DNA from: Candidatus Symbiopectobacterium sp. NZEC151
GTDB taxonomy: Bacteria; Pseudomonadota; Gammaproteobacteria; Enterobacterales; Enterobacteriaceae
Length of the DNA stretch: 64,000 bases
Direction: 5' to 3'
NCBI RefSeq assembly: GCF_025962655.1
Contig: NZ_JAGFPE010000001.1
Location: 434,001-498,000 of the forward strand
Below the pieces are notes generated by a model. That model saw nothing but the letters and a program-made list of their open reading frames with translations, was not told the origin of the DNA and did not search any database. Numbering within the stretch: the stretch's first letter is position 1; every line of letters starts with the position of its first letter. The translations under genes were made by a program, and so were the position numbers. Shown here one piece after another: positions 1 through 7,480 of the stretch.

Positions 1-421
1 ACGCGTCAGCGTGGTAACTTTGGATATAACCGTTGACGTGCTCCAGCTCGATATCACATGCGGGCATGGTGAAATATTCCTTCACCCTGATGATGTCATT
101 TATCCATACATCGCTGGTGGCTTTACCTGGTTGCTCGTCATCAATAGCGCGTTGGAGTAAACGATCTACATAACTGCAAAATGGCAGAGCTTCACCAGAT
201 ACCCCGCCAGAATCCCTGATCAATGAATCAATAGAAACGGCAGACTCTGGCCGCATTTGATTGTTATATTCTCGGGCGATTGCAATAGCGAGAGCCCTAT
301 CAGAGCCAAGAGTTTTCTTTTTCCCGTTTATTAGAGTGAAACGATATGAATCCTTACTTTTATCGAAAAACAAATGATCGGGAAGAGAGCGATACTCTCT
401 TTTTCGTGGGCGAGCAGCCAT
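1..421 (-). CDS. int: Prophage tyrosine integrase (partial, N-terminal 140 residues)
   Basis: This is the N-terminal part of a lambda-family tyrosine recombinase that would integrate and excise the prophage at proL. The start (MAARPRKREYRSLPDHLFF) matches the arm-site-binding N-terminus of lambda Int-type proteins: a basic R/K-rich lead, then RSLPDHLF and a short beta segment around KKKTLGSDRALAIA. The following region (about residues 65 to 140) fits the core-binding SAM-like domain. The catalytic C-terminus lies outside the window. The start codon is two bases after the xis stop, which suggests co-transcription with xis from the leftward operon. Confidence 0.88.
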   Translation of the reverse strand, partial: MAARPRKREYRSLPDHLFFDKSKDSYRFTLINGKKKTLGSDRALAIAIAREYNNQMRPESAVSIDSLIRDSGGVSGEALPFCSYVDRLLQRAIDDEQPGKATSDVWINDIIRVKEYFTMPACDIELEHVNGYIQSYHADA

Positions 422-423
422 TT

Positions 424-633
424 TTATGCCTCATTTATTAACCTGGTAACAGCCTGAGAGACAACTGAGTTAACGCCCCATTTTTCAGATGAACACACCC
501 AAACAGCCCCATCAACGATGCGACCCTGTAAAAGGCCGTTTTCAATCCACCGCTTAATAGTTCTGTTATCGGGCTCTGATCCGGGTTCAAACTCCCGTCG
601 TCCCCACTGGCTTGCCTTCATTAGCTTGCTCAT
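424..633 (-). CDS. xis: Excisionase (DUF1233-type Xis)
   Basis: A small 69-residue basic protein immediately upstream of int, the usual position of a lambdoid excisionase. The segment ASQWGRREF, then DNRTIKRWIENG and the VWVCSSEKW motif, resembles DUF1233/Xis winged-helix proteins that bend attachment-site DNA and direct Int towards excision. A longer reading frame extends upstream to 708, but the start at 633 was chosen because a GGAG ribosome-binding site lies a few bases upstream and the length then fits the family. The role is inferred from family and position. Confidence 0.8.
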   Translation of the reverse strand: MSKLMKASQWGRREFEPGSEPDNRTIKRWIENGLLQGRIVDGAVWVCSSEKWGVNSVVSQAVTRLINEA

Positions 634-682
634 ACGCCATTCTCCACACCAATTAATCACTGCCTGACTGCACTCAGGTGTT

Positions 683-826
683 TTAACGAAACCTGCCGTA
701 GTAATCACCGATATTCCAGAACAGTATTTTCATGTCAGGGTCGGCTTTACCGGCTAATGCATGGGGTTGAAACCACATGCCTACTTTCTTTCTGAGCGGA
801 AGATTCCGCACAAGCTGAGTACGCAT
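683..826 (-). CDS. Small phage protein of unknown function (47 aa)
   Basis: A short reading frame starting MRTQLVRNLPLRKKVGMWF and ending near NIGDYYGRFR. Its ATG directly follows the stop codon of the upstream 209-residue gene, and a GGGGGAG ribosome-binding site overlaps that gene's end, so it is probably translationally coupled. It is basic and has no membrane segment. No family was recognised. The spacing and ribosome-binding site support a real gene, but its short length keeps confidence moderate. Confidence 0.5.
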   Translation of the reverse strand: MRTQLVRNLPLRKKVGMWFQPHALAGKADPDMKILFWNIGDYYGRFR

Positions 827-1456
827 CTACTCCCCCTTACGCATTGGAACCAGCGGAATATAAACATCGGTATCAGTGGCTGCATCTGGCTGTTGTTCTA
901 ACGTGAAGCACGCGCCGGTGTAGCGGTTCATGTAGCGGATTGGCTCGACCGGAGAGTTACCAGACTGGAGCAATGCTCGCAGAGCGTGACGTGGAACCGC
1001 GCCCCATTGGAGTATCGTATTTGGCAGGTCGTCATACTGGTCCGGCAGGGTGTTCTCAATTTCGTCCAACCAGTCACAAAGTCGTTGGAATGAATTTTCG
1101 GGAGCAACGTGGCACATCTCGCCATCAACCTCTTGCTGGCAACTATCATCAGCAAGCTCGAACGCGGCACCACAAACGCCGAGTAGCAACCCAATTACAC
1201 GCTGGTGCTCTGCCGTTACGCCAGTTGCCAGTTGTGCTTCTAACTCGGCAGCTCGCGCCAACACTCCCCGCACATACTCAATAGAGTGCATGGTTTCGCG
1301 TTCACGCTTCAGGCTTGTAACTTCAACTTCTGCTGCGAGAAGGCGCGATACCAATTCCTCAGCTTCATGCGCTGGAATCATTACGTTGTGAGCATCGCCG
1401 TAGGTTTTTCGCCATGACGCTATTGTATTCAAGCGTTCCTTCGTCAAAGTATTCAT
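827..1456 (-). CDS. Hypothetical prophage protein (209 aa)
   Basis: A leftward early gene of unknown function. Residues 30 to 75 contain a stretch rich in E, L, A and R (for example LLAAEVEVTSLKRERE) that would form a coiled coil. The C-terminal part has PVEPIRYMNRYTGACFTLEQQ followed by a run typical of phage Ea22-type and DUF551-type accessory proteins, but the match is not strong enough to name a family. It sits in a tightly packed minus-strand operon, starting a few bases after the preceding gene. Confidence 0.7.
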   Translation of the reverse strand: MNTLTKERLNTIASWRKTYGDAHNVMIPAHEAEELVSRLLAAEVEVTSLKRERETMHSIEYVRGVLARAAELEAQLATGVTAEHQRVIGLLLGVCGAAFELADDSCQQEVDGEMCHVAPENSFQRLCDWLDEIENTLPDQYDDLPNTILQWGAVPRHALRALLQSGNSPVEPIRYMNRYTGACFTLEQQPDAATDTDVYIPLVPMRKGE

Positions 1457-1461
1457 GTTAT

Positions 1462-1674
1462 TTAGTCCCAGTAGGTAAGTTCTTCTGCTACTGCTTCATC
1501 CGCAGCATCTTGACTATCGAAAACCTGACCGCCGTCCTCGACTGTTATTTGTGCGTAGTGGCGGCAGAAGGATTTCCATTCTTTCTTTCCGCCAGCCCAG
1601 CCACGATCCCATCCCAGTGCTTTGGTTTCTTTACGCCACGCGCGGTTTGCGTACTGCATTTGTGTTTTAGCCAT
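1462..1674 (-). CDS. Small hypothetical prophage protein (70 aa)
   Basis: An acidic-tailed 70-residue product rich in W, K and G (AWRKETKALGWDRGWAGGKKE) with no membrane segment. Its start codon touches the end of the methyltransferase-like gene upstream (stop at 1675), so the two are coupled. No family was recognised. Its place in a contiguous operon is the main support. Confidence 0.6.
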   Translation of the reverse strand: MAKTQMQYANRAWRKETKALGWDRGWAGGKKEWKSFCRHYAQITVEDGGQVFDSQDAADEAVAEELTYWD

Positions 1675-2172
1675 CTATTCACCCTCAACCGGAATAACCC
1701 CCGATTTAACGAAAACTAACCAGTGCGTTTTGTCGCCTTTACCAACCCGCTGGCGGATAATTGGAGTTTCTGGTGTCAGTGCTAAAATCTGGCTGGTGGG
1801 AATTTGCGTTTCGTTCCACTTGAACAGCAAAACACCGAGTGGCCGCAGCACGCGAAACGCTTCGGTAAAGCCAATGCGTAGGTCGCTTCTCCACGTTTCG
1901 TGCTTTAACACGCCGTACTTCTTTCGCATCCAACCCTCTGGTCCTGCCCGCTCCAGATGGGGGGGATCGAACACCACAACCGGGAACGAATTATCAGCAA
2001 ACGGTAGCTGGCGGAAATCGGCGATTACATCTGGGCTGATAACAAGTTTCCGGCCGTCACAAAGCGTATGTTCTTCCTTGCGGATATCTATGAACACACC
2101 GCGTTGGTCAGTCTTGTCGAGCCAAAACATGCGGGAACCGCAGCACATATCGAGAACCGTATTTTTGTTCAC
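1675..2172 (-). CDS. SAM-dependent methyltransferase, phage DNA-modification type
   Basis: A 165-residue class I methyltransferase. LDMCCGSRMF near the N-terminus is a SAM-binding motif I, and residues around 87 to 91 read FDPPH, matching the DPPY-like catalytic motif IV of amino-methyltransferases. No target-recognition domain is visible; the length fits small phage methylases that act as stand-alone enzymes. The start is GTG, overlapping the ParB-like gene's stop codon as GTGA, with a GAGGTG ribosome-binding site. The substrate is unknown; DNA adenine is the likeliest guess. Confidence 0.72.
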   Translation of the reverse strand: MNKNTVLDMCCGSRMFWLDKTDQRGVFIDIRKEEHTLCDGRKLVISPDVIADFRQLPFADNSFPVVVFDPPHLERAGPEGWMRKKYGVLKHETWRSDLRIGFTEAFRVLRPLGVLLFKWNETQIPTSQILALTPETPIIRQRVGKGDKTHWLVFVKSGVIPVEGE

Positions 2173-2972
2173 TTATTCACCTCTGGTGTGGTCTCGGCAC
2201 CCAATACCCAGCGCAGGGCGGCGGCATAATCGCCGGTCGCATCATCAAGGGCTTTCGTGATTTCTTTCCGGGTTTTGAGTTTCGGTTTCGCGTCACCCAT
2301 CACTTCACGCTGGCGGCGAACACGTTCATGCCCGGATACACCGCTGGTGGCCTGAACCAGTTCCTTTACCTTTTCCCGCTGCTGTTCGGGTTCAAGCGCT
2401 GCAAGCTGTCTGGCTTGAGTGATATTCACATGACCAGCCTCAACCGCCGTTTGTACCGCCTGGGTGCAATCGAGCAACGCAAGAGTTGAGCGAACGGTTT
2501 GCACACTACAACCGAAGGTCAGCGCCAAATCTTCTTCGTCATCACCGCGCTCGATCGCCGCTGCCATCTTTTTCGCGCGCCCAAGAGGTGTTTCTGGAAT
2601 AAAGATCTCGTTCGCACTCACCATTGCTTTAGCTACGCGGCTTGCTGAACCGCGCCTGACGACTCCCGGCACTAACAGAGAATTCTCGCCTTTTGCCAGC
2701 AAGCGGCGGTTTACTTCTATGGTGTGCTTGACTCGCTGGCGACCTTCAACGATGCATGTTTTTCCTGTTTCTGGATCTTTCCAAACGACGATCGGTTCAA
2801 TTACCCCCAGTTCCATAATGTTTAGGACCATCCACTCTTCGAGAGGCAGATGAATACGGTCGTCATACAAGGGATGGGACGGATCATCTACAAGATGCAA
2901 TGACTCAGGCACAAATGTGAGGACGTTGGTTTTACCGCTGGCGCCGTAGGCGTCCTTTGAGTTCTTAGCCAT
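2169..2972 (-). CDS. ParB/Srx-domain protein
   Basis: A 267-residue protein with a ParB N-terminal nuclease/CTPase-like fold. GVIEPIVVWKDPETGKTCIVEGRQRV matches the hydrophobic strand plus the GxRR-like ParB box, and EIFIPETPLGRAKKMAAAI then a helix-turn-helix (LALTFGCSVQTVRSTLALL) fit the DNA-binding middle domain. Prophage ParB-like proteins of this type sit in early operons; partitioning is unlikely without a ParA, so a regulatory or DNA-binding role is more probable. The start at 2972 has a GAGGG ribosome-binding site; a longer frame to 3083 would overlap the HD gene. Confidence 0.8.
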   Translation of the reverse strand: MAKNSKDAYGASGKTNVLTFVPESLHLVDDPSHPLYDDRIHLPLEEWMVLNIMELGVIEPIVVWKDPETGKTCIVEGRQRVKHTIEVNRRLLAKGENSLLVPGVVRRGSASRVAKAMVSANEIFIPETPLGRAKKMAAAIERGDDEEDLALTFGCSVQTVRSTLALLDCTQAVQTAVEAGHVNITQARQLAALEPEQQREKVKELVQATSGVSGHERVRRQREVMGDAKPKLKTRKEITKALDDATGDYAAALRWVLGAETTPEVNK

Positions 2973-3552
2973 GTCGCACACCCTCATAGCGATCCGGGTA
3001 GATAGGCTGGCCGTCATAACCCGTTTCAACATAGGGGCCGGCCAACTCAGAGAAACGGGCCATAAACTCACGTTCTGCCTCAAACGCCGTCATATGAACA
3101 ATGATCCGCTCCGAACGTTCAACGCCGTCCAGAATGGGCCAGTGACCGGAATCTGGGTGCAGCAATGCATCCTTTTCAGTAGCCAGCATGATGAGGTCGG
3201 CGCGCTTCACTTCGGGGCTTGTTTTCAATGGCAACCCATAGCGCAGGCGAACAATGACCTCGATGTCGTTTTCAACGCGCTGATAGTCCGGCAGTAAGAG
3301 TTTCAGCGGCGACATCATGTCGCTGACATAGGCTTCATGCGCATCATGCATCAGTGCTTCAAAAGCGAATTCTGGCGGCACCAGGTAGCTCGCACCGATG
3401 CTGTGTTGAGCCACGGAGTAGGGCCAGTGAGTAGCACCACAGAAACGGTTTATCAGCGACAAGTGGTGAGCGATATCATGGATATCAACATCTTCCACAC
3501 TCGGGGCGGTGTAATTGAAATGCCGACCGGTAAAAGTAGAAATCCACGTCAT
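2965..3552 (-). CDS. YfdR-like HD-domain phosphohydrolase
   Basis: A 195-residue HD-superfamily protein. DIAHHLSLINRFCGAT, then YSVAQHSIGAS and ALMHDAHEAYVSDM supply the H...HD...D metal ligands. It resembles E. coli CPS-53 prophage YfdR and YfbR-type 5'-nucleotidases, which dephosphorylate deoxynucleoside monophosphates. Its neighbours include YfdQ-like and YfdP-like genes, the same set as in CPS-53, which supports the assignment. It overlaps the ParB-like start by 8 bases and the LPEGL-repeat gene stop by one base. The role in nucleotide pool control is inferred. Confidence 0.82.
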   Translation of the reverse strand: MTWISTFTGRHFNYTAPSVEDVDIHDIAHHLSLINRFCGATHWPYSVAQHSIGASYLVPPEFAFEALMHDAHEAYVSDMMSPLKLLLPDYQRVENDIEVIVRLRYGLPLKTSPEVKRADLIMLATEKDALLHPDSGHWPILDGVERSERIIVHMTAFEAEREFMARFSELAGPYVETGYDGQPIYPDRYEGVRHG

Positions 3553-4079
3553 TATTCACCCGCCTTATTGAGCTTCACCGTCAACTCAGCAACACAATCC
3601 CGCGCAGCCTGTTTGTATGTTTCCGCCGCATCACCGGAATAGCGTTCATCAACGGCGGATTCGAACGCATCAAGCGTGTCCCAGAAGCAACCAGCAGCGA
3701 TCCGGAAATTACCCTGCACCCACGCGGCGAAAATAGTCCGGCTTGAGTTGCCGCAGTTATCGCGGTAGGTGACGTTGTCAAAGCGTTGCGGATCGAGATA
3801 AAGCGATTCGCAGGACAAGCCCTCAGGCAGACTGGTGATGCCGGTGCCTCTGAGGTAGAGGGAGCCACCCACAGACAAGCCCTCAGGCAGGCCCTCAGGC
3901 AGACTGGTGATGCCGGTGCCTTCGAGGTCGAGGGAGCCACCCACAGACAAGCCCTCAGGCAGACTGGTGATATCAGTACGTCCCAGCAGAGACAAATCAC
4001 CCTCAACTACGATAGAGCCATCATCATTAACCAAATGGTTAATATTTTTCTTTTTCAAAATATCCAGAACATTAGACAT
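3552..4079 (-). CDS. LPEGL-repeat (leucine-rich-repeat-like) prophage protein
   Basis: A 175-residue protein whose first half (about residues 28 to 90) is built of tandem ~23-residue units of the form SLPEGLSVGGSLDLEGTGIT, the pattern of bacterial LRRs ending in LPEGL. One copy has an internal duplication (LPEGLPEGL). The C-terminal half is unrelated, with NCGNSSRTIFAAW and an acidic helix. LRR solenoids bind proteins, but no NEL ubiquitin-ligase domain follows, so it is not an IpaH effector. The DNA repeats (about 3,815 to 3,975) are near-identical, implying recent expansion. Confidence 0.75.
   Translation of the reverse strand: MSNVLDILKKKNINHLVNDDGSIVVEGDLSLLGRTDITSLPEGLSVGGSLDLEGTGITSLPEGLPEGLSVGGSLYLRGTGITSLPEGLSCESLYLDPQRFDNVTYRDNCGNSSRTIFAAWVQGNFRIAAGCFWDTLDAFESAVDERYSGDAAETYKQAARDCVAELTVKLNKAGE
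3815..3980. repeat. Tandem DNA repeats encoding LPEGL units
   Basis: The segment contains repeated copies of about 60 bases (sharing AGACAAGCCCTCAGGCAG and GACTGGTGATGCCGGTGCC) with only a few differences between copies, and a short extra duplication of GCCCTCAGGCAG. They lie wholly in the repeat-protein gene and keep its frame. Confidence 0.85.
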
Positions 4080-4162
4080 TTATATTTCTCCACACCGATT
4101 TTAGGTTGAGTAAATCCCTCGCCATGGGGCGATTAATTTGCACATTGGGATTTGCACTTCAC

Positions 4163-4189
4163 TAAATGCCCCAAACCATGGGGCATTTA
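4163..4189. terminator. Perfect hairpin between LPEGL-repeat gene and YfdQ-like gene
   Basis: TAAATGCCCC and its exact complement GGGGCATTTA flank a short AAACCAT loop. It lies directly downstream of the YfdQ-like stop on the minus strand, with no long U tract. It could be a weak terminator or an RNA-processing or stability element. Confidence 0.45.
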
Positions 4190-4200
4190 AGGCGGTGCAA

Positions 4201-5025
4201 TTAGGCGCTAAACACGCCGATAAATGTTTCGATTTCGGTATCGGAGAATTTCTCGATCAGCAGATCACGGAACTCTTCGGCAATTTTCTCTTGCTCCGCC
4301 TCTAACTGGACGATACGCAGTACCAGGATCGGGCGGTCGCCGGTGATAATGCTTAAACGCAGTCTGAAAGCGCGTTCGGACAGACCTTCATAGGTGGTGC
4401 ATTTAAACTGAAATGCGACAGGCATAATGTCTTTCGTCTTCGCTTCGACGCTTTCCATTACCGAACGCTTGCCGCTGAAATCTTCATCTTCATAATCGGC
4501 TTTGCTGTTGGCTTCGATCGTGATGCGACGAACGGCGGCGGCTGATTTCTTTGCATCGACGACATTGCCTTCGGCATCAAAGCCAATGAGGAATTCGGCC
4601 CAGTCTTCGAGCCATTCCGCGAGTTCTTTCTGGCTTTTTTTCTCACTATTGACATTCAGCAGCGCGGAATAAGCCGATGTACGTTTCAGTGAGAGAGTGG
4701 CTTTATTATCTGCGTGGCCGGGGCTATCAAGCGTCCCGAGGTTAAACACGGAAATGGAACGCATGCGATCGGCATCGATAAAGCAGCGGGCACCGGCTTC
4801 AAAATAGCCGATGGAATATTTTACAAAGTCGTCGATGCTGGCGGTTTCCAATTCGCCACGAAAGCGATAACGACCATTATTGAAACCTTCCAGGCTCTTA
4901 ATGCCGATATTTGTCGGAACGGCAACGGCGGGGCAATTAACACCTTCAAGGCGGGTATCTAATTGCTGTGTGGCAATCAAATCACGAATTTGTTGAATAG
5001 CAGAAGCGTCTACAGTCTGAGACAT
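4201..5025 (-). CDS. DUF2303 (YfdQ-like) prophage protein
   Basis: A 274-residue soluble protein matching the DUF2303 family, of which E. coli CPS-53 YfdQ is a member (long conserved stretch ending in the [19 protein letters not shown] C-terminus). Function is unknown. It follows the YfdP-like gene by about 50 bases and precedes the YfdR-like gene with the repeat protein in between, so the yfdP-yfdQ-yfdR order is kept. Probably transcribed from the leftward early promoter. Confidence 0.82.
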   Translation of the reverse strand: MSQTVDASAIQQIRDLIATQQLDTRLEGVNCPAVAVPTNIGIKSLEGFNNGRYRFRGELETASIDDFVKYSIGYFEAGARCFIDADRMRSISVFNLGTLDSPGHADNKATLSLKRTSAYSALLNVNSEKKSQKELAEWLEDWAEFLIGFDAEGNVVDAKKSAAAVRRITIEANSKADYEDEDFSGKRSVMESVEAKTKDIMPVAFQFKCTTYEGLSERAFRLRLSIITGDRPILVLRIVQLEAEQEKIAEEFRDLLIEKFSDTEIETFIGVFSA

Positions 5026-5077
5026 GGTTGATCCTTAAAATATTGGTGAAATACGTTCAGGTCGTGACAACCTGAAA

Positions 5078-5455
5078 TTAGACAGATTGTTTTAATTTCC
5101 CGTCTGGTTGCCCGCCCAGCGTAAATAGCTGGCCCTGGTCTTCCTGCAAAATCGTTAACTTACCGCCACGACCAACATACATTGGGGTTTCGGTTGTATC
5201 TTCTTCGGACGACTTGCCGCGAGGCGTTGGTTTGGAGAACGCCAGTTTGTGTTTGATGGCAATACGCTTTTCTTCAATCGACGCACTCAACCGATCGATA
5301 TCAAACTGAACTATTACCTTTCCTTTGCCGCCATTGTTGATGACACCTAACGCGACCTCATTCAGTGCAGCAGCCAGCTTGTTTTCAAAAACACCGCCGT
5401 CAAGTTCACCAAAGAAGTCAGGGATATTTGTCATCTTGCTTTGTGCTTCTGACAT
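5078..5455 (-). CDS. YfdP-like prophage protein
   Basis: A 125-residue soluble protein (MSEAQSKMTNIPDFFGELDG at the start). It has no catalytic motif I recognise. The assignment as YfdP-like rests on size and on its position directly upstream of the YfdQ-like gene, as in E. coli prophage CPS-53. The start at 5455 has a GAGGGTG ribosome-binding site; an upstream in-frame extension to 5623 crosses the inverted repeat and is less likely. Confidence 0.68.
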   Translation of the reverse strand: MSEAQSKMTNIPDFFGELDGGVFENKLAAALNEVALGVINNGGKGKVIVQFDIDRLSASIEEKRIAIKHKLAFSKPTPRGKSSEEDTTETPMYVGRGGKLTILQEDQGQLFTLGGQPDGKLKQSV

Positions 5456-5500
5456 ATTCACACCCTCGTTTAATACGGCTATTGCCGCTGTTTCTCTACA

Positions 5501-5586
5501 CACACAGAAGGGTGAAGGGCGTCGGGATACAGACCTCAGCATTGACTCACCAATAATTGAAGGGATTCGACACCCTTCTGTCTGTG
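5501..5586. repeat. Inverted repeat upstream of YfdP-like gene
   Basis: CACACAGAAGGGTG at 5501-5514 is complementary to 5571-5584 apart from one base. The arms are about 56 bases apart, so the leader of the YfdP-like mRNA could fold into a long stem. Confidence 0.6.
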
Positions 5587-5708
5587 CAGAAAAAAGTGCG
5601 GCTATTGGGAGATGGGCCCGCAAGCCGCCAAAAACAGCTACCTCTGATACTCAACACAACGATAAGAACACTACCTTTGTCCAACCTGACGCCGACCTGC
5701 TCTGTCAT
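5547..5708 (-). CDS. Possible Ash-family-like ORF
   Basis: A minus-strand frame (MTEQVGVRLDKG to the C-terminus FNYW) with a C-terminal FFCTDRRVSNPFNYW resembling Ash-type prophage proteins. The frame is open upstream to 5867. The start at 5708 has no clear ribosome-binding site, so both start and reality are uncertain. Confidence 0.3.
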   Translation of the reverse strand: MTEQVGVRLDKGSVLIVVLSIRGSCFWRLAGPSPNSRTFFCTDRRVSNPFNYW

Positions 5709-6029
5709 ACGGTTTGTACCGGTTCCCGTCAGGCATCCATACTTTGGGCACTTCCTCAGCCACTGGTAAAACAGAGTTCTATGCGTGTTCCGGTGTAATG
5801 CTCTTACCTGTTGTGTGCGATTCACCCATCCCGGTCCGGCAGCGCTACCTCGCCGGGATGGATGCAAAGGGCAGTTACGTTGCCAGTCGGCTTGTTGGTC
5901 TGGCCGGAAGTATCAAGTCCCGACATCACGGATTCTGCTTCTCCGTCCCGATTTCACCCCCGCTATGCTTTAGCGCGCAAACCGAGAAAATCGCCTTCAA
6001 GTCTTTCGGCTTTCGCCATGTCCTTAAAT

Positions 6030-6230
6030 TCAGTGACGCACCATGTTGCTAATGCGCTCGTAATCGCCATCAACCTGGCTTCCTGCTGTTAACTTGTCCC
6101 ACAGGAGGAAAACGCCATGCATCCAATCGCGGTGCATTTCTTCTGCTGTTGATGAACAGTGCTCAGAGTTCTTTTTCAGCCGTTCAATCTCATCAACTGC
6201 CTTTTGTGTTATCTGGCTGTAGGTCAACAT
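6030..6230 (-). CDS. Small hypothetical prophage protein (66 aa)
   Basis: A 66-residue charged protein (MLTYSQITQKAVDEIERLKK start) with a predicted N-terminal helix and no membrane segment. It lies in the leftward early operon. No family was recognised. Confidence 0.6.
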   Translation of the reverse strand: MLTYSQITQKAVDEIERLKKNSEHCSSTAEEMHRDWMHGVFLLWDKLTAGSQVDGDYERISNMVRH

Positions 6231-6302
6231 AAGCCCCTCGCTATTGTGTTTGCCGGTTACGGTTCCGGCGCCACCGTGGTGGCCGTACCCTGGTGTGGAC
6301 GC

Positions 6303-6413
6303 TTACAAAAACTTCAATAACAGGAATGAGGACACAACCCCGATCAGCAGCAGAGCGACCACATAGAACGCTGCCCAAAGTTTTAGTTGGTGGTTCACAT
6401 TTGCTTTGCTCAT
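6303..6413 (-). CDS. Small membrane protein (36 aa)
   Basis: A 36-residue reading frame with a basic N-terminus (MSKANVNHQLKLW) then one hydrophobic helix (AAFYVVALLLIGVVSSFLLL). A GTGAGGA ribosome-binding site lies five bases before the ATG. It is a single-span inner-membrane miniprotein of the leftward operon. Function unknown. Confidence 0.62.
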   Translation of the reverse strand: MSKANVNHQLKLWAAFYVVALLLIGVVSSFLLLKFL

Positions 6414-6545
6414 CTGGTCCTCACACCGTTCTGGTTAATCTGTGCCTGGTCACATCACCACCTCAGGCGGCAGTGGTCCCTGCTATTCCCCAACAGACAG
6501 GAATGCGTTAATCTGAATATCCCCAACAGAAGAAAGGTTTTTGTT

Positions 6546-6857
6546 ATGAACAGAGAGACTTATTCAATTCGTTGGAAGTTGCACCAGGCCACAGCAGCCC
6601 TTGATTACTCACTTGAATGCTTTGGTGATGAACTTGCCAAGAAAAATTGCTACCCGAAAAGCGTCGATGGTTTTGATGCTGTTTACCTCTATCTGGCAAA
6701 TAAGCATGGCTGGTTGATTAGCACCTGTAGAGCAATGAGTAGAGATGATCTCAGGCTTGCTCTTGCAGACGAAATGCAAGGCTGGATAATGCCGCGTGAT
6801 GCTCGCTTTGGACTTCCTGCCCATGAAGGCGTTGAAGTTGTAATTGAGCGAGAGTAG
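6546..6857 (+). CDS. Hypothetical prophage protein read against the leftward operon
   Basis: A 103-residue soluble protein (MNRETYSIRWKLHQATAALD start, VEVVIERE end). The ATG has an AGAAAGG ribosome-binding site. It lies on the plus strand inside a region that is otherwise minus, and a strong plus-strand terminator follows at 6973, so it looks like an independent transcription unit that may be expressed in the lysogen. No family was recognised. Confidence 0.62.
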   Translation: MNRETYSIRWKLHQATAALDYSLECFGDELAKKNCYPKSVDGFDAVYLYLANKHGWLISTCRAMSRDDLRLALADEMQGWIMPRDARFGLPAHEGVEVVIERE

Positions 6858-6972
6858 TTTCAGCCTCCATTTTTACTAACGTCCAAAATTCAGTGGGCGT
6901 CATTTTCATTTGATCGTGCATAAATCCTCCACAAATCAGGTTTTTGGGGATATTCAGATTCTTAAAGAGCGA

Positions 6973-6998
6973 AGCGTCCTTACAGGGCGCTTTTTTTT
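6973..6998 (+). terminator. Rho-independent terminator
   Basis: AGCGTCC pairs with GGGCGCT across a TTACA loop, followed by eight Ts on the plus strand. It ends the unit of the 6546-6857 gene. Confidence 0.75.
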
Positions 6999-7081
6999 GT
7001 TACCAGCGAATCATCCCGTTCTTCTACGCCACGGGCGGCTACGTTCGTGGGCGTCCTGCCTGTTCGCTGTTGGTGTGTTGA

Positions 7082-7110
7082 AAGATAGCGCTACGCTAAT
7101 CATTAGTCAA
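7082..7110 (-). promoter_or_regulatory. Leftward early promoter (PL-like)
   Basis: On the minus strand a TTGACT -35 box (7105-7110) and TATCTT -10 box (7082-7087) are 17 bases apart. The promoter fires towards the int-xis operon. A 17-bp operator lies in the spacer and another overlaps the -35 box. It is the mirror image of the rightward promoter at 8517-8544. Confidence 0.78.
7084..7100. promoter_or_regulatory. Repressor operator (OL, inner copy)
   Basis: GATAGCGCTACGCTAAT, a 17-bp imperfect palindrome of the consensus AATAGCG-N3-CGCTATT. It occupies the spacer between the -35 and -10 boxes, so binding would block RNA polymerase. Confidence 0.72.
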
Positions 7111-7125
7111 TAGCGTGGCGCTATT
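7109..7125. promoter_or_regulatory. Repressor operator (OL, outer copy)
   Basis: AATAGCGTGGCGCTATT is a perfect palindrome around a 3-base centre and overlaps the -35 box of the leftward promoter by two bases. It is the best copy of the operator family seen in this immunity region. Confidence 0.75.
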
Positions 7126-7142
7126 GTTTTTATCTTGGGACG

Positions 7143-7164
7143 AAAAAAAACCCGCCGCAGCGGG
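7143..7164 (-). terminator. Terminator of the repressor/rex-position operon
   Basis: On the minus strand CCCGC-TGCG-GCGGG is followed by eight Ts. It lies just after the 7185-7478 gene and just before the leftward promoter, so it separates lysogenic transcription from the early leftward operon. Confidence 0.82.
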
Positions 7165-7184
7165 ATGAGACAGTTTAGGAATTG

Positions 7185-7478
7185 TTATTTGAGAAAGTAT
7201 TTTGATAGCAATGCGATGAGAACTGTGACAATCAATGCTATTACGATCTTCCATGTTTGACCGTTTAGTTCTTTGTGTAAGTCTTCTTTTGTGCACATCG
7301 TCGCCTTGATGACCGCCACGTCTGTACTGAGTGTAGAGACCTTATTTTCAAGGTTTTTAACCCTCTCTAACATACCATCGCCTCCATCATTACCGCCGCC
7401 ATTTTTAAGAATGTCATCTAGTTGAACACTGGATGTGGGCGTGTGTGTATTGCCAGGGAAATTATGAACTGTTCCCAT
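7185..7478 (-). CDS. Tail-anchored coiled-coil membrane protein (XhlA-like), rex position
   Basis: A 97-residue protein. A polar N-terminus with a Gly/Asn-rich linker is followed by a coiled coil (about residues 36 to 58, MLERVKNLENKVSTLSTD), a short linker, and one C-terminal membrane helix (IVIALIVTVLIALLSKYF). This layout resembles XhlA haemolysin-type proteins. It is the last gene of the repressor operon, in the position of lambda rexB, which also encodes a membrane protein. The start at 7478 has a GGAG ribosome-binding site. Superinfection exclusion is an inference from position only. Confidence 0.72.
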   Translation of the reverse strand: MGTVHNFPGNTHTPTSSVQLDDILKNGGGNDGGDGMLERVKNLENKVSTLSTDVAVIKATMCTKEDLHKELNGQTWKIVIALIVTVLIALLSKYFLK

Positions 7479-7480
7479 TT

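Larger units (their letters stand above)
5456..6029. other. Gene-poor stretch with overlapping small ORFs (Ash/Icd-like)
   Basis: No single convincing gene fills these 574 bases. Several short frames overlap on both strands. A minus-strand frame ends FFCTDRRVSNPFNYW and a plus-strand frame reads VGLAGSIKSRHHGFCF; both resemble Ash/Icd-type ORFs of other prophages. A long inverted repeat (5501-5514 with 5571-5584, one mismatch) lies just upstream of the YfdP-like gene. I cannot decide which frame, if any, is translated. Confidence 0.5.

Noticed and set aside
6609..6824. Minus-strand ORF opposite the 6546-6857 gene
   Set aside because: It lacks a ribosome-binding site and its composition fits a shadow; the plus-strand frame has both a ribosome-binding site and a terminator.
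7020..7080. put/nut-like antitermination RNA after the leftward promoter
   Set aside because: A GCCCACG/CGTGGC hairpin is present just downstream of the promoter, but I could not match it to a known boxB or put sequence.
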